This document shows positions 29,634 through 37,543 of a DNA stretch of 64,000 nucleotides, in pieces. Below the pieces are notes generated by a model. It had not been told where the DNA came from, searched no databases, and saw only the letters and a list, made by a program, of their open reading frames with translations. Each line of letters begins with the position of its first letter. Position 1 is the first letter of the stretch. A program made the translations under genes and the position numbers. This DNA comes from Starkeya sp. ORNL1 (GTDB lineage: Bacteria > Pseudomonadota > Alphaproteobacteria > Rhizobiales > Xanthobacteraceae), in NCBI RefSeq assembly GCF_012971745.1, contig NZ_CP048834.1, forward strand, positions 4,526,001-4,590,000, read 5' to 3'.

Positions 29634-30293
29634 CTAGCGTGGATCATGCGAGGATGACGGCTTGCCACCGAACAGGCTGCGCAGCGAGGCCCAGAGCGCG
29701 CCGAACACCAGCGCGAAGCCGGAGATCGGCTTCGCCGGCGCGGCGACAGGGCGCGGTGCGGCAGTCGCCGCCGCTATGGAGGCAACGGCGGGAGCGTGGG
29801 CATTGCTCGTCGTCGCCGCCGGGGCCGGCGTGTTCGCCAGTTCGGCTTCGAGGTCCGCTTCGAGGTTCTTGGCGAACTGGCCGATGAGTTGGCCCGCCAC
29901 GCTCTGGATCATGCCGGCGCCGCGTCCATATTGCGCCACCGAGCCGGAGAGATTGAGCTGGGTATCGACCGTGACCCTGGTGCCCGATCCGGCGGGTTCG
30001 AGGCGGAACGTGACCTGTGCATTGGCGCCGCCGCGACCCTTGGCGTCGGTGCCCTGTGCTTCGACCCGGGCGCGATGCTCGGCCTCGACGACCTCGACGA
30101 ATTTGGCAATGCCGTTGAAGGACAGCGCCACCGGGCCGAGCCGTACCGAGACCTTGCCCTTATAGGTCTGCGGATCGACCACCTCGACCAGCTCGGCGCC
30201 GGGCATGCAGGGCGCGATGCGCTCGATATCGAGCAGGACCTTCCATGTGCGGTCCGGCGGCAGGGGTATGTCGAACGAATTCTTCAGGTCCAT
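29634..30293 (-). CDS. CoxG-like SRPBCC family protein with C-terminal membrane anchor
   Basis: A 219-aa protein. Residues 1 to about 150 are a CoxG/START-like (SRPBCC) domain (FDIPLPPDRTWKVLLDIERI, PGAELVEVVD, TFRLEPAGSGTRVTV). They are followed by an Ala/Pro-rich linker and a hydrophobic C-terminal helix (SGFALVFGALWASLRSLFGG). In CO-oxidising Oligotropha, CoxG recruits CO dehydrogenase to the inner membrane through such an anchor. Here it most likely tethers the system 2 Mo hydroxylase near the respiratory chain. Its position directly upstream of the medium subunit supports this. Confidence 0.82.
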   Translation of the reverse strand: MDLKNSFDIPLPPDRTWKVLLDIERIAPCMPGAELVEVVDPQTYKGKVSVRLGPVALSFNGIAKFVEVVEAEHRARVEAQGTDAKGRGGANAQVTFRLEPAGSGTRVTVDTQLNLSGSVAQYGRGAGMIQSVAGQLIGQFAKNLEADLEAELANTPAPAATTSNAHAPAVASIAAATAAPRPVAAPAKPISGFALVFGALWASLRSLFGGKPSSSHDPR

Positions 30294-30312
30294 AACCGCT
30301 CCTCAGTGCCGC

Positions 30313-31623
30313 TCACGACGCCGCCAGCCGGGCCTCGACCCAGCGCGCGGCGGCGAACAGGCGGCCTTCCTCATAATGCGGGCCGACCAGCTGGATGCCG
30401 ACCGGCAGGCCGCGCGGGCCGCGATGCGCCGGCAGTGTCAGCGTCGGCACGTGCAGCATGGTCCAGATTTCCTGGAAACGCGGATCGCCGGCGTATTCCA
30501 GCCCTTCCGGCGCCTCGCCGGGCACGCAGGGCGCCAGCAGCACATCGACATTCTCGAACAGCGCGCCGACGGCGCGGCGGCACTCGGCGGCGAAACGCAA
30601 CGCCTGCACATATTCAGCGCGGCGGATACCGAGGCCCTTCTCGCAGGTCGCCAGCATTTGCGGGCTGAAGGCGTCACGGCCGTGGTGCCATTCATGAGCC
30701 AGGCTGTGGGCGCGCTCATAGGCGTTGATCACCGCGCGCTCGACCGAGAGGCGGGAGAAGGAATCGGGAAAGCCGATCTCGACCACCGGCGCGCCGGCAC
30801 GGGCGAGGGCACTTGCGGCGTTCTCCACTGCGGCGACCGTCTCCGGCTGCGCGGTATCCCACAAATGGGTGCGGCAGAGGCCGATGCGCGGAGCGCTCTC
30901 CGGCCTCGGCGTGAAGCGCGGCGCGTCGTTGACCAGCACGGCGGTGAACAATTCGATGTCGTCGAGCGTGCGGGCGATGAGGCCGACCGTGTCGAAGCTC
31001 TCCGCCGCCGGCTTGACGCCCACCGGATTGAAGGTGCCGAAGGTCGGCTTGAAGCCGATCACCCCGCAAAACGAGGCCGGGCGCAGCACGGAGCCGCCGG
31101 TCTGGGTGCCGAAGGCGACCGGCAGCATGTCGTCGGCCACCGCCGCCGCCGAGCCGCTCGACGAGCCGCCGGGGGTGTGGCCGAGCGCCAGCGGGTTGCG
31201 GGTGACGGTCGGGGCCGAGCCGGCGAATTCGGCGGTCGTGGTCTTTCCGAGCACGATGCCGCCGGCGGCGCGGGCGAGCGCGACGCACGCAGCGTCGACG
31301 CGCGGGCGATAGCCGTCATAGAGCTTCGAGCCCATGCCGGTCGGCAGGTCGGCGGTGTCGATCACGTCCTTGACGCCGAACGGCACGCCATGGAGCGGGC
31401 CGCGCGGGGGTTCACGGTCGCGCCGCTTCGCCTCGGCCAGCACCAGCTCCGGGTCGAGCGTCGCGAAGGCACGCACATCCGGCTCGCGCGCCGCGATGCG
31501 GTCGAGGCAGGCGCGCACCACCGCTTCCGAGGTCGTCTCGCCGGCGGCGATGCGCCGGGCGACTTCGCTGGCCGGCAGCTCGTTCAGCCGCTCTTCGAGG
31601 TTCATGGAAACGGTCATGGCCAT
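30313..31623 (-). CDS. Amidase signature family hydrolase
   Basis: A 436-aa amidase of the GatA/AtzF superfamily hydrolysing a carboxamide to acid and ammonia. The Ser-cisSer-Lys triad is complete: Lys85 in GVKDVID, cis-Ser154 in TPGGSSSGSAAAV, and nucleophile Ser178 in GTQTGGSVLRPASF. It is far too short and lacks context for GatA of the tRNA amidotransferase. It lies 19 bases upstream of coxG and 21 bases downstream of the dihydroorotase, in the same operon as the Mo hydroxylase. A ring-opened amide or nitrogen-heterocycle intermediate is a tempting but unproved substrate. Confidence 0.87.
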   Translation of the reverse strand: MAMTVSMNLEERLNELPASEVARRIAAGETTSEAVVRACLDRIAAREPDVRAFATLDPELVLAEAKRRDREPPRGPLHGVPFGVKDVIDTADLPTGMGSKLYDGYRPRVDAACVALARAAGGIVLGKTTTAEFAGSAPTVTRNPLALGHTPGGSSSGSAAAVADDMLPVAFGTQTGGSVLRPASFCGVIGFKPTFGTFNPVGVKPAAESFDTVGLIARTLDDIELFTAVLVNDAPRFTPRPESAPRIGLCRTHLWDTAQPETVAAVENAASALARAGAPVVEIGFPDSFSRLSVERAVINAYERAHSLAHEWHHGRDAFSPQMLATCEKGLGIRRAEYVQALRFAAECRRAVGALFENVDVLLAPCVPGEAPEGLEYAGDPRFQEIWTMLHVPTLTLPAHRGPRGLPVGIQLVGPHYEEGRLFAAARWVEARLAAS

Positions 31624-31644
31624 GGCGTCCCGGTCCGACTCCGT

Positions 31645-32688
31645 TCAGTGCCCGACCACCCGCCAGGGAATCGTCTCGCCGCCGCGATAGATCAGCGCGC
31701 GCTCTTCCGGTCCGTCGACGAGGATCTCCTCCGGCGCGGTCCAGTTCTGGCGTTCGAGGGTGATGGTGTCCTCGTTCGGAGCGAGGCCGTAATGCCTCGG
31801 GCCGTTGAGCGAGGCGAAGGCTTCCAACTTGTCGAGCTTGCCGTCCTCATCGAACACCTGCGCATAGGTCTCGATGGCGACCGGCGCGTTATAGAGGCCG
31901 GCGGCGCCGACCACGGCGAGCTTCCTGGCCACCGAATGCGGCGCGGAATCGGTGCCGAGGAAGTAGCAGGCCTCGCCCGAGGTCGCCGCCTGGCGGAGCG
32001 CGAGGCGGTCGCTTTCGCGCTTGATCACCGGCATGCAGTACATATAGGGCCGGTTGCCGGCGCCCAGCCAATCGGTGCGGTTGAGCTGGAGATGATAGGG
32101 CGTGATGGTGCCGCCGAGCTGCGGCGCGGCGGAGCGGACGAAGTCGACGCCGACCTTTGACGACAAATGCTCCAGCACCACCTTGAGGCCGGGGAAGCTG
32201 CGCAGCATCGGCGCCAGCCGGCGCTCGATGAAGACTTCCTCGCGATCGAACACGTCGATGTCCGGCGCGACCTCCTCGCCATGGATCAGCAGCACCATGC
32301 CGATCTTCTCCATGCGCTCGATCACCGGGAGGATGCGGGCGAAATCGGTGACGCCGGCGGCGGAATTGGTGGTGGCGTTGGCCGGATAGAGCTTCACGCC
32401 GGTGAACACGCCCTCCTTGAAACCGCGCTCGACATCGTCCGGGCTGGTGTCGTCGGTGAGGTAGCAGGTCATCAGCGGGGTAAAGCGATTGCCGGCCGGC
32501 AGCGCGGCCAGGATGCGCTCGCGGTACGCGCTCGCGTCGGCCGTGGTGCGCACCGGCGGCACGAGGTTCGGCATCATGATGGCGCGGCCGAAATGGCGCG
32601 CCGTATAAGGCAGCGCGGCCCGCATCATCTCATTGTCGCGAACGTGGAGGTGCCAGTCGTCGGGTTTGCGAATCGTAATGCGGTCCAT
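31645..32688 (-). CDS. pyrC: Dihydroorotase, class II (PyrC)
   Basis: A 347-aa amidohydrolase with the complete PyrC signature. Zinc-binding His13 and His15 are in WHLHVRD, the carboxylated lysine is in GVKLYPANATTNS, then HGE, EHLSS, and the metal aspartate in GTDSAPHS. The ATG at 32688 has GGAGG ten bases upstream; a TTG nine bases further up is too close to that site. It normally converts carbamoyl aspartate to dihydroorotate in pyrimidine synthesis. Here it heads an operon of catabolic genes and follows an operator-like element, so it may be the housekeeping enzyme captured by position, or serve opening of a cyclic amide. Confidence 0.88.
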   Translation of the reverse strand: MDRITIRKPDDWHLHVRDNEMMRAALPYTARHFGRAIMMPNLVPPVRTTADASAYRERILAALPAGNRFTPLMTCYLTDDTSPDDVERGFKEGVFTGVKLYPANATTNSAAGVTDFARILPVIERMEKIGMVLLIHGEEVAPDIDVFDREEVFIERRLAPMLRSFPGLKVVLEHLSSKVGVDFVRSAAPQLGGTITPYHLQLNRTDWLGAGNRPYMYCMPVIKRESDRLALRQAATSGEACYFLGTDSAPHSVARKLAVVGAAGLYNAPVAIETYAQVFDEDGKLDKLEAFASLNGPRHYGLAPNEDTITLERQNWTAPEEILVDGPEERALIYRGGETIPWRVVGH

Positions 32689-32767
32689 CGCCGGCAAGCC
32701 TCCGTCACCATGCCTGCGCTGCCCTTCCGTAGGCGGCTTTCAGGTCGAGGCGAGTACACACGATCGG

Positions 32768-32803
32768 TGTTCACAAATCAACATGAAAACCAATTTTTGA
32801 ACA
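32768..32803. promoter_or_regulatory. Operator-like palindrome between pyrC and the XRE regulator
   Basis: TGTTCA at 32768 and TGAACA at 32798 are exact complements, and the inner sequence starts CAAATCAACATG, so it aligns with the elements at 18987 and 37163. The site sits between the divergent pyrC operon and XRE gene, as expected for an autoregulated repressor. Confidence 0.55.
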
Positions 32804-32943
32804 AAATCCCCGAATTGCTCCAATGCTGGGCAATTGGCGCAGATATGGGCCTTTACCTAAGGAGCTTGACCAAAACCCATGCGCGTTGGAGAAAGGCAGT
32901 TGTTTTCGCGACAATGCGTGAATCTCAGCACGGAGCCTAGGGC

Positions 32944-33837
32944 GTGGCCTTTCGATATGACGAAATTGGGGATCGCCTGAAAGCCTTCCGTCTCGGCTCC
33001 GGCCTCAGTGCCGATGAGATCGCCCGCCGCATCGGCATATCCCGTACCGCGCTCTATCGTCTCGAAAAGGGCGAATTGGTCAAATTGGAAACGCTGGAGA
33101 AGCTCTCCGAGCTGCTCGGCGTCTCGGTGCCGACCCTGCTCGGTGTCGGCATCGAATATATCTCCTCGGCGGTGAGCTATTTCGAGCGGCTGCGCCAGAT
33201 CGAGGAAAAGGCCGAGCACATCGTGGTGCTGGCCGGGCCGATCTCGTTCCTGCTGGCGACCGACCAATTCCAGGATTCGCTGGAGCAGGTACTGCTGGAG
33301 AGCATCGGCGACGACGTGCCGGATCGCGACCGCGCGCTCGCCGACGTCAAGCAGATCATGGAGATACTGCGCGAGCGCAAGCGCACCTATCTCGAGCGGC
33401 TGCCGAACATCGTCAATCTGATCTCGGCGATGGACATCGAGCGCTTCCTGCGCAACGGCTTCACCGGCCGGCCGTTCCTGCCGGAGGAAGTCCATGAGAA
33501 GCGCCGGGCGCTGGCCCGCGCCGAGGTCGAGCACTTCGCCAATGTCATCGAGGAAGAATCGATCGGCATCCAGATCGGCCTGGTGACGGCGACGTTGCCG
33601 CACACCGGCTTCCAGATCTTTCGCCAGGCCAACCAGAAGACGCTGACCATCTCGCCATTCCGCCTCGGCGAGCAGCCGAACATAAGGGTCGGCGTCGCCA
33701 TGATCACCTCGGCGCCGGAAGCCCTCGCCCTGCACGAGCGCACGGTGAAGGAGATGTGGCGCAGCGCGCTGAAGGGCCCCGCCGCCGCGCGCTATCTGCG
33801 CGACCTGCTGGCGCAGAATGGCGGCGCGAAGAAGTAG
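32944..33837 (+). CDS. XRE family transcriptional regulator with C-terminal effector-like domain
   Basis: A 297-aa regulator. Residues 8-60 form a Cro/C1-type helix-turn-helix (IGDRLKAFRLGSGLSADEIA, RIGISRTALYRLEKGEL, LETLEKLSELLGVSVPTLLG). The remaining 230 residues are a family-specific domain (EHIVVLAGPISFLLA, ERFLRNGFTGRPFLPEEVHE, RALARAEVEHFANVI) that I do not recognise. It may bind a ligand, since it is too long for dimerisation alone. It starts at GTG 32944. Being the only local regulator inside the catabolic block and next to an operator-like palindrome, it is the best candidate to control the block. Confidence 0.8.
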   Translation: MAFRYDEIGDRLKAFRLGSGLSADEIARRIGISRTALYRLEKGELVKLETLEKLSELLGVSVPTLLGVGIEYISSAVSYFERLRQIEEKAEHIVVLAGPISFLLATDQFQDSLEQVLLESIGDDVPDRDRALADVKQIMEILRERKRTYLERLPNIVNLISAMDIERFLRNGFTGRPFLPEEVHEKRRALARAEVEHFANVIEEESIGIQIGLVTATLPHTGFQIFRQANQKTLTISPFRLGEQPNIRVGVAMITSAPEALALHERTVKEMWRSALKGPAAARYLRDLLAQNGGAKK

Positions 33838-33852
33838 CGCCGCCGCCGGGGC

Positions 33853-34842
33853 TCAGCCCTGCGTCAGCACCAGCCGGCCCTTGGCGGTGCGATCGCGGAT
33901 CTGGCCGAGCGCCTCGGCGAAGCCTTCCAGCGGCAAGGTGATGGCCGGCGCAGGCTTCACCTGCCCTGTCTCGTACAGATGGAAGATCTCGGCGAAGCAC
34001 TCGGCGACACGGTGCGGCTGGCGCTTGCGGTAGTCGCTGATCTGCAGCCCGGTGATCTCGATGTTCTTGACGAGTATGTAATTGGCCTTGATCTCGGGAA
34101 TGCGCCCGGAAGCGAAGCCGATCACCACCAGCCGGCCGGACCAGGCGAGCGCGCGCACTGCGGCATCGAAATAGTCGCCGCCGAGTGGGTCGAGGATGAT
34201 GTCGGCGCCTTTGCCGCCGGTCAGCTCGAAGATGCGCGCGCGCAGGCTTTCGCGCAGGTCCGGCATCGACATGTCGACAATCTCGTCGGCACCCGCCGCG
34301 CGCACCGCATCGGCCTTGCTGGGGCTGGAGACGCCGGCAAGCACCCGGGCGCCCATCGCCTTGGCGAGCTGCACCGCGGCGAAGCCGACGCCGCCGGACG
34401 CACCCATCACGAACACTGTCTCGCCCTTGGCAAGGCGGCCGCGCTCGCGCAGCGCGAACCAGGAGGTGTCGTAGACCAGCGACATCGAGGCGGCTTCGAC
34501 ATAGCTCATGGCCTCCGGCAGGCGGTAGCATTGGGATGCCGCGACTGCGACCATCTCGCCATAGCCGTCCTGCTCGGCCATCGCCAGCACGCGGTCGCCG
34601 ACGCTAAGCGTCGTCACCGAACTGCCGACCGCAACCACCTCGCCGGCCGGACCCTTGCCCGGGGTGAAGGGGCGCGGCGGCAGGAACTGGTACTTGCCGG
34701 AGATGACCAATATGTCGACGAAATTCACCGCGGTGGCGCGGGTGCGGATCAAGACCTGATCGGCCGCCGGCACCGGCGCCGCAATGTCCTCGATCGCGGG
34801 GCTGTCGACCTCGCCGAACTGGTGAACCCTCACGGCCCGCAT
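33853..34842 (-). CDS. NADPH:quinone oxidoreductase family MDR protein
   Basis: A 329-aa zinc-free medium-chain reductase (QOR/crotonyl-CoA-reductase-like). GKGPAGEVVAVG, GASGGVGFAAVQLAKAMGA (cofactor site) and AAGADEIVD are diagnostic, and no catalytic zinc cysteine is present. AGGAAAGGAT precedes the ATG at 34842; a longer frame upstream is spurious because it overlaps the thioesterase gene. It is the third gene of the ligase-thioesterase-reductase operon and could reduce an enoyl-CoA or ring double bond of a CoA-activated substrate. That role is inferred from neighbours. Confidence 0.85.
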   Translation of the reverse strand: MRAVRVHQFGEVDSPAIEDIAAPVPAADQVLIRTRATAVNFVDILVISGKYQFLPPRPFTPGKGPAGEVVAVGSSVTTLSVGDRVLAMAEQDGYGEMVAVAASQCYRLPEAMSYVEAASMSLVYDTSWFALRERGRLAKGETVFVMGASGGVGFAAVQLAKAMGARVLAGVSSPSKADAVRAAGADEIVDMSMPDLRESLRARIFELTGGKGADIILDPLGGDYFDAAVRALAWSGRLVVIGFASGRIPEIKANYILVKNIEITGLQISDYRKRQPHRVAECFAEIFHLYETGQVKPAPAITLPLEGFAEALGQIRDRTAKGRLVLTQG

Positions 34843-34906
34843 CGGAGCATCCTTTCCTGTCGTCGCGGCGACTCGCGCCGCGCCTCGATCCACATCGTGC
34901 TGCAAG

Positions 34907-35335
34907 TCACATCGTGCTGAAGGTGCCGCGGCCGACCGCGACCAGCTTGTCGTCCGCCTCGTACACGCTGATATCGGCGCGGGCGATGGCGCGGCCAAGC
35001 CGCAGCACCCGCGCGCAGGCGGTGAGCTCGACGCCGGGTGCCGGGCGCAGATAGTCGATGCGCAGATCGATGGTCGGCGCGGTGCGCCCGATCTGCACCG
35101 CCACCGCGGCGTGGCCGGCAATGTCGATCAGCGTCGCCAGCACGCCGCCATGATAGAAATCGCCCATGCGCGAGAAGCTGAATTCCGGTCGGTAGGCGAG
35201 CCCGATCCGCACTTCGCCGGTCTCGGCGTCGTACGTCTTGGCGAACGGCTTGAGGGTGGCGTGAAAAGGCGGCGTCTCGATCTCGGTCACGAGCCGCGCC
35301 ATGCCGTCGGCGGCCGAGATGAGCGGGGCGCTCAT
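34907..35335 (-). CDS. PaaI family (hotdog-fold) thioesterase
   Basis: A 142-aa hotdog protein with the PaaI motif YHGGVLATLIDIAGHAA and the following strands TIDLRIDYLRPAPG and RLGRAIARADISVYE. It would hydrolyse an acyl- or aryl-CoA thioester to the free acid, possibly rescuing CoA from dead-end intermediates. Its start overlaps the stop of the acyl-CoA ligase gene by four bases (ATGA), so the ligase and thioesterase are coupled in translation. Confidence 0.88.
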   Translation of the reverse strand: MSAPLISAADGMARLVTEIETPPFHATLKPFAKTYDAETGEVRIGLAYRPEFSFSRMGDFYHGGVLATLIDIAGHAAVAVQIGRTAPTIDLRIDYLRPAPGVELTACARVLRLGRAIARADISVYEADDKLVAVGRGTFSTM

Positions 35336-37050
35336 CCCTCGCTCCCGGCGGCCTGCTGCGGCGCCGCCGCGGCTAGCGCCGGCTCGGGCTTCGGCTTCCA
35401 GCGCACCGCCGCCGGCTCCAGATTGCCGGCCTTGATGCGGTCGAGCAGGTCGCGCTTCAGGATCTTGCCGCTGGCGGTGAGCGGGATCTCGTCGACTTCG
35501 AGGAAGTATTCCGGCATGTCGAACTTCGACAGGCCCTCGGCGTCGAGATGGTCGAGCACCTGCTCGCCCGATAGATGCCGGCCCTTTGCCGGCATGGCGA
35601 TGAGGCAGACCTTCTCGCCAAGGCGATCGTCCTCGATCGGCACGGCAGCAACGCGCTCGATATCAGGATGGCGCATGGCCAGCGCCTCGATGCGCGCCGG
35701 ATATATATTGTGGCCGCCGCGGATGATGACGTCCTTCTTGCGGCCGGTGATGCGCAGATAGCCGGCTTCGTCCATCCAGCCGAGATCGCCGGTCATGAAC
35801 CAGCCCAGGGCGTTGAAGGATTCCTCGGTGGCCTTCTGGTCGTCGAAATAGCCGAGCATCAGGCTGGCGCCGCGGCTTCCGATCTGGCCGACGGTGCCGG
35901 CCGGCACCTCGGTCTCCGGATCGTCCTTCGACCAGACGCGCACCTCGAAGCCGGCGCAGGCCCGGCCCGACGAGTTGACGATCAGCTCCGGATCGTCGTC
36001 CGGCAGCGTGTAATGATGTGAGCCGGCTTCGGTCATGCCGTAGCCGCTCTGCGGCACGACGCCGAAGCGCAGCAGCCGGGCAACCACGTCGCGCGGCGCC
36101 GCGGCGCCGGAAATGCGGAAGCCCTTCAGCGCGCCGACCCGGGGATTGCCGCGCGCCTCCATCTCCTTGAGCAGGTCGATGGCGTGGGTCGGTACACCGA
36201 CCAGATAGGTGGCGCCGGTCTCCAGGATGCGGTCGAGCACACTGGCGCGCCCCGGCAGGTCGTGCACCACGAGTTCGGCACCGACCAGCAGCGACATGAT
36301 CATGGCGCCGAAGCCGAGATTGTGGCTGAGCGGGCTCAGCGTATAGATCACGGAATCCGCGCTGAGCGACCAGTCCGCCACGATGGCGCGCACATTGGCC
36401 AGCAGCGTGTTGCTGCTGTGCATGACGCCCTTGGGCTGGCCGGTGGTGCCCGAAGTGAAGGCGAGATAGAGCACGGCGTTGGCGTCTTGCGCGACCTCCG
36501 CCTGATCTTCGGCGTTCGGGGCGGCGATGCCGGGGAACAGCTCGCCGGCGTCCGTTGCCGCGCTGCGCGGCGGCAACGCGTGCACGCGCAGCAGGGACGC
36601 GATGCCCTCGGCTTCCTTCAACAGGTCCTTGCGGTCGCCGTCGGCGCCATAGCCGATCTCGGTGATCAGCGCGCTCGCACGCATGCGGCCAATGAGTTCG
36701 ACGATCTCGCCAACCGTGTGGTTCCGGTGCAGCGAGGGGCAGCACACATAGCCGTTGCGAGCACAGGCGAGCAAAGCGACGACGGTCTCGACGCGGCTCG
36801 GCAGCCAGACCGCGACGCGCTGGCCGGCGATGAGCCCGGCGCGGGCGAGATCCGCTGCCAGCCGGTCGGCCGCCTCAATGAGCGCGCCATAGCCGATGCG
36901 TGTCGTGAGGTTACGCACCGCGGGCTTGTCGGGCGTCGCCCGCGCATGGCCCCTGGCGAGAGCATAGACGGTCTCGTCCCGCCAGAAGCCCGAGGCATAG
37001 TGCTCGGCGAGCTGGGCGGTGCTCAAATTCGTCAGCATCGTATTCGTCAT
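35332..37050 (-). CDS. AMP-dependent acyl/aryl-CoA ligase
   Basis: A 572-aa member of the ANL adenylating superfamily, activating a carboxylic acid to its CoA thioester with ATP. Motifs are present in order: FTSGTTGQPKGV (A3), QSGYGMTEAG (A5), GWFMTGDLGW (A7), RKKDVIIRGGHNIYP (A8) and the catalytic lysine in LTASGKILKRDL (A10). The N-terminal layout is like cyclohexanecarboxylate/benzoate-type ligases rather than acetyl-CoA synthetase. The C-terminal 25 residues are Ala/Pro-rich. It is the first gene of its operon, behind the large AT-rich regulatory region, and probably commits the imported acid to CoA-dependent catabolism. Confidence 0.9.
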   Translation of the reverse strand: MTNTMLTNLSTAQLAEHYASGFWRDETVYALARGHARATPDKPAVRNLTTRIGYGALIEAADRLAADLARAGLIAGQRVAVWLPSRVETVVALLACARNGYVCCPSLHRNHTVGEIVELIGRMRASALITEIGYGADGDRKDLLKEAEGIASLLRVHALPPRSAATDAGELFPGIAAPNAEDQAEVAQDANAVLYLAFTSGTTGQPKGVMHSSNTLLANVRAIVADWSLSADSVIYTLSPLSHNLGFGAMIMSLLVGAELVVHDLPGRASVLDRILETGATYLVGVPTHAIDLLKEMEARGNPRVGALKGFRISGAAAPRDVVARLLRFGVVPQSGYGMTEAGSHHYTLPDDDPELIVNSSGRACAGFEVRVWSKDDPETEVPAGTVGQIGSRGASLMLGYFDDQKATEESFNALGWFMTGDLGWMDEAGYLRITGRKKDVIIRGGHNIYPARIEALAMRHPDIERVAAVPIEDDRLGEKVCLIAMPAKGRHLSGEQVLDHLDAEGLSKFDMPEYFLEVDEIPLTASGKILKRDLLDRIKAGNLEPAAVRWKPKPEPALAAAAPQQAAGSEG

Positions 37051-37543
37051 GCAAAACCTGCTTGGGCGGGTCGGACAACAGCAGCTCGGCGGCTGGGACC
37101 CGACGAACGCGGAGGTACGCGGCGGTGCGCTTTCCCCTCCGAGCGGAAGCTACTGCCTCTCCTGTACCAAAATCAACTCAAATTCCCTTTTTTTGACATA
37201 GGGCCGAAATGTTCAAAATATTTTGCCCGTTTGCGGCTTTTGATGCAAAGTTTCGGAGGGGAACTTGCTCTCGGATTCGGGATCTGATGCCAAAACAGGC
37301 CGCTTCTGCGCGAGTTATGGCCATGTGCAATAAATTCGGAACACTGTATCTTTTTTTGTTGAATCGCCAAAAATTTTCACCGAGGATCGCAGGATGGCAA
37401 TGGATGGGCCTGCCGTCCTGCGCCGTCAAAACCAGGCCGATCCGGGTCGGCCGATAAAACTTCCAGACCACAGGCATTGCCGGGCCACGGAGAAGCGCCG
37501 CTTCTCATCACCCGCGGATGCGTAGCGTGAGACGAGGGAAAAA
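37051..37543. promoter_or_regulatory. Large divergent regulatory region with promoter and two operator-like sites
   Basis: A 493-bp gap between the ligase operon and the TctA-TctB gene, strongly AT-rich in 37160-37380. TGTACCAAAATCAACTCA starts at 37163. A sigma-70-like TTGACA (37193-37198) follows, then 17 bases and AAATAT (37216-37221). TGTTCAAAATATTTTG at 37210-37225 overlaps that -10 and contains the perfect palindrome CAAAATATTTTG. So one operator touches the -35 and the other the -10, a repression-style layout. The rest, to 37543, would be a long leader with no recognised feature. Confidence 0.55.

Noticed and set aside
33853..35121. Extended start of the quinone-oxidoreductase-like gene at 35121
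   Set aside because: The extra 93 residues overlap the thioesterase gene in another frame and are non-homologous. A good ribosome site precedes ATG 34842.
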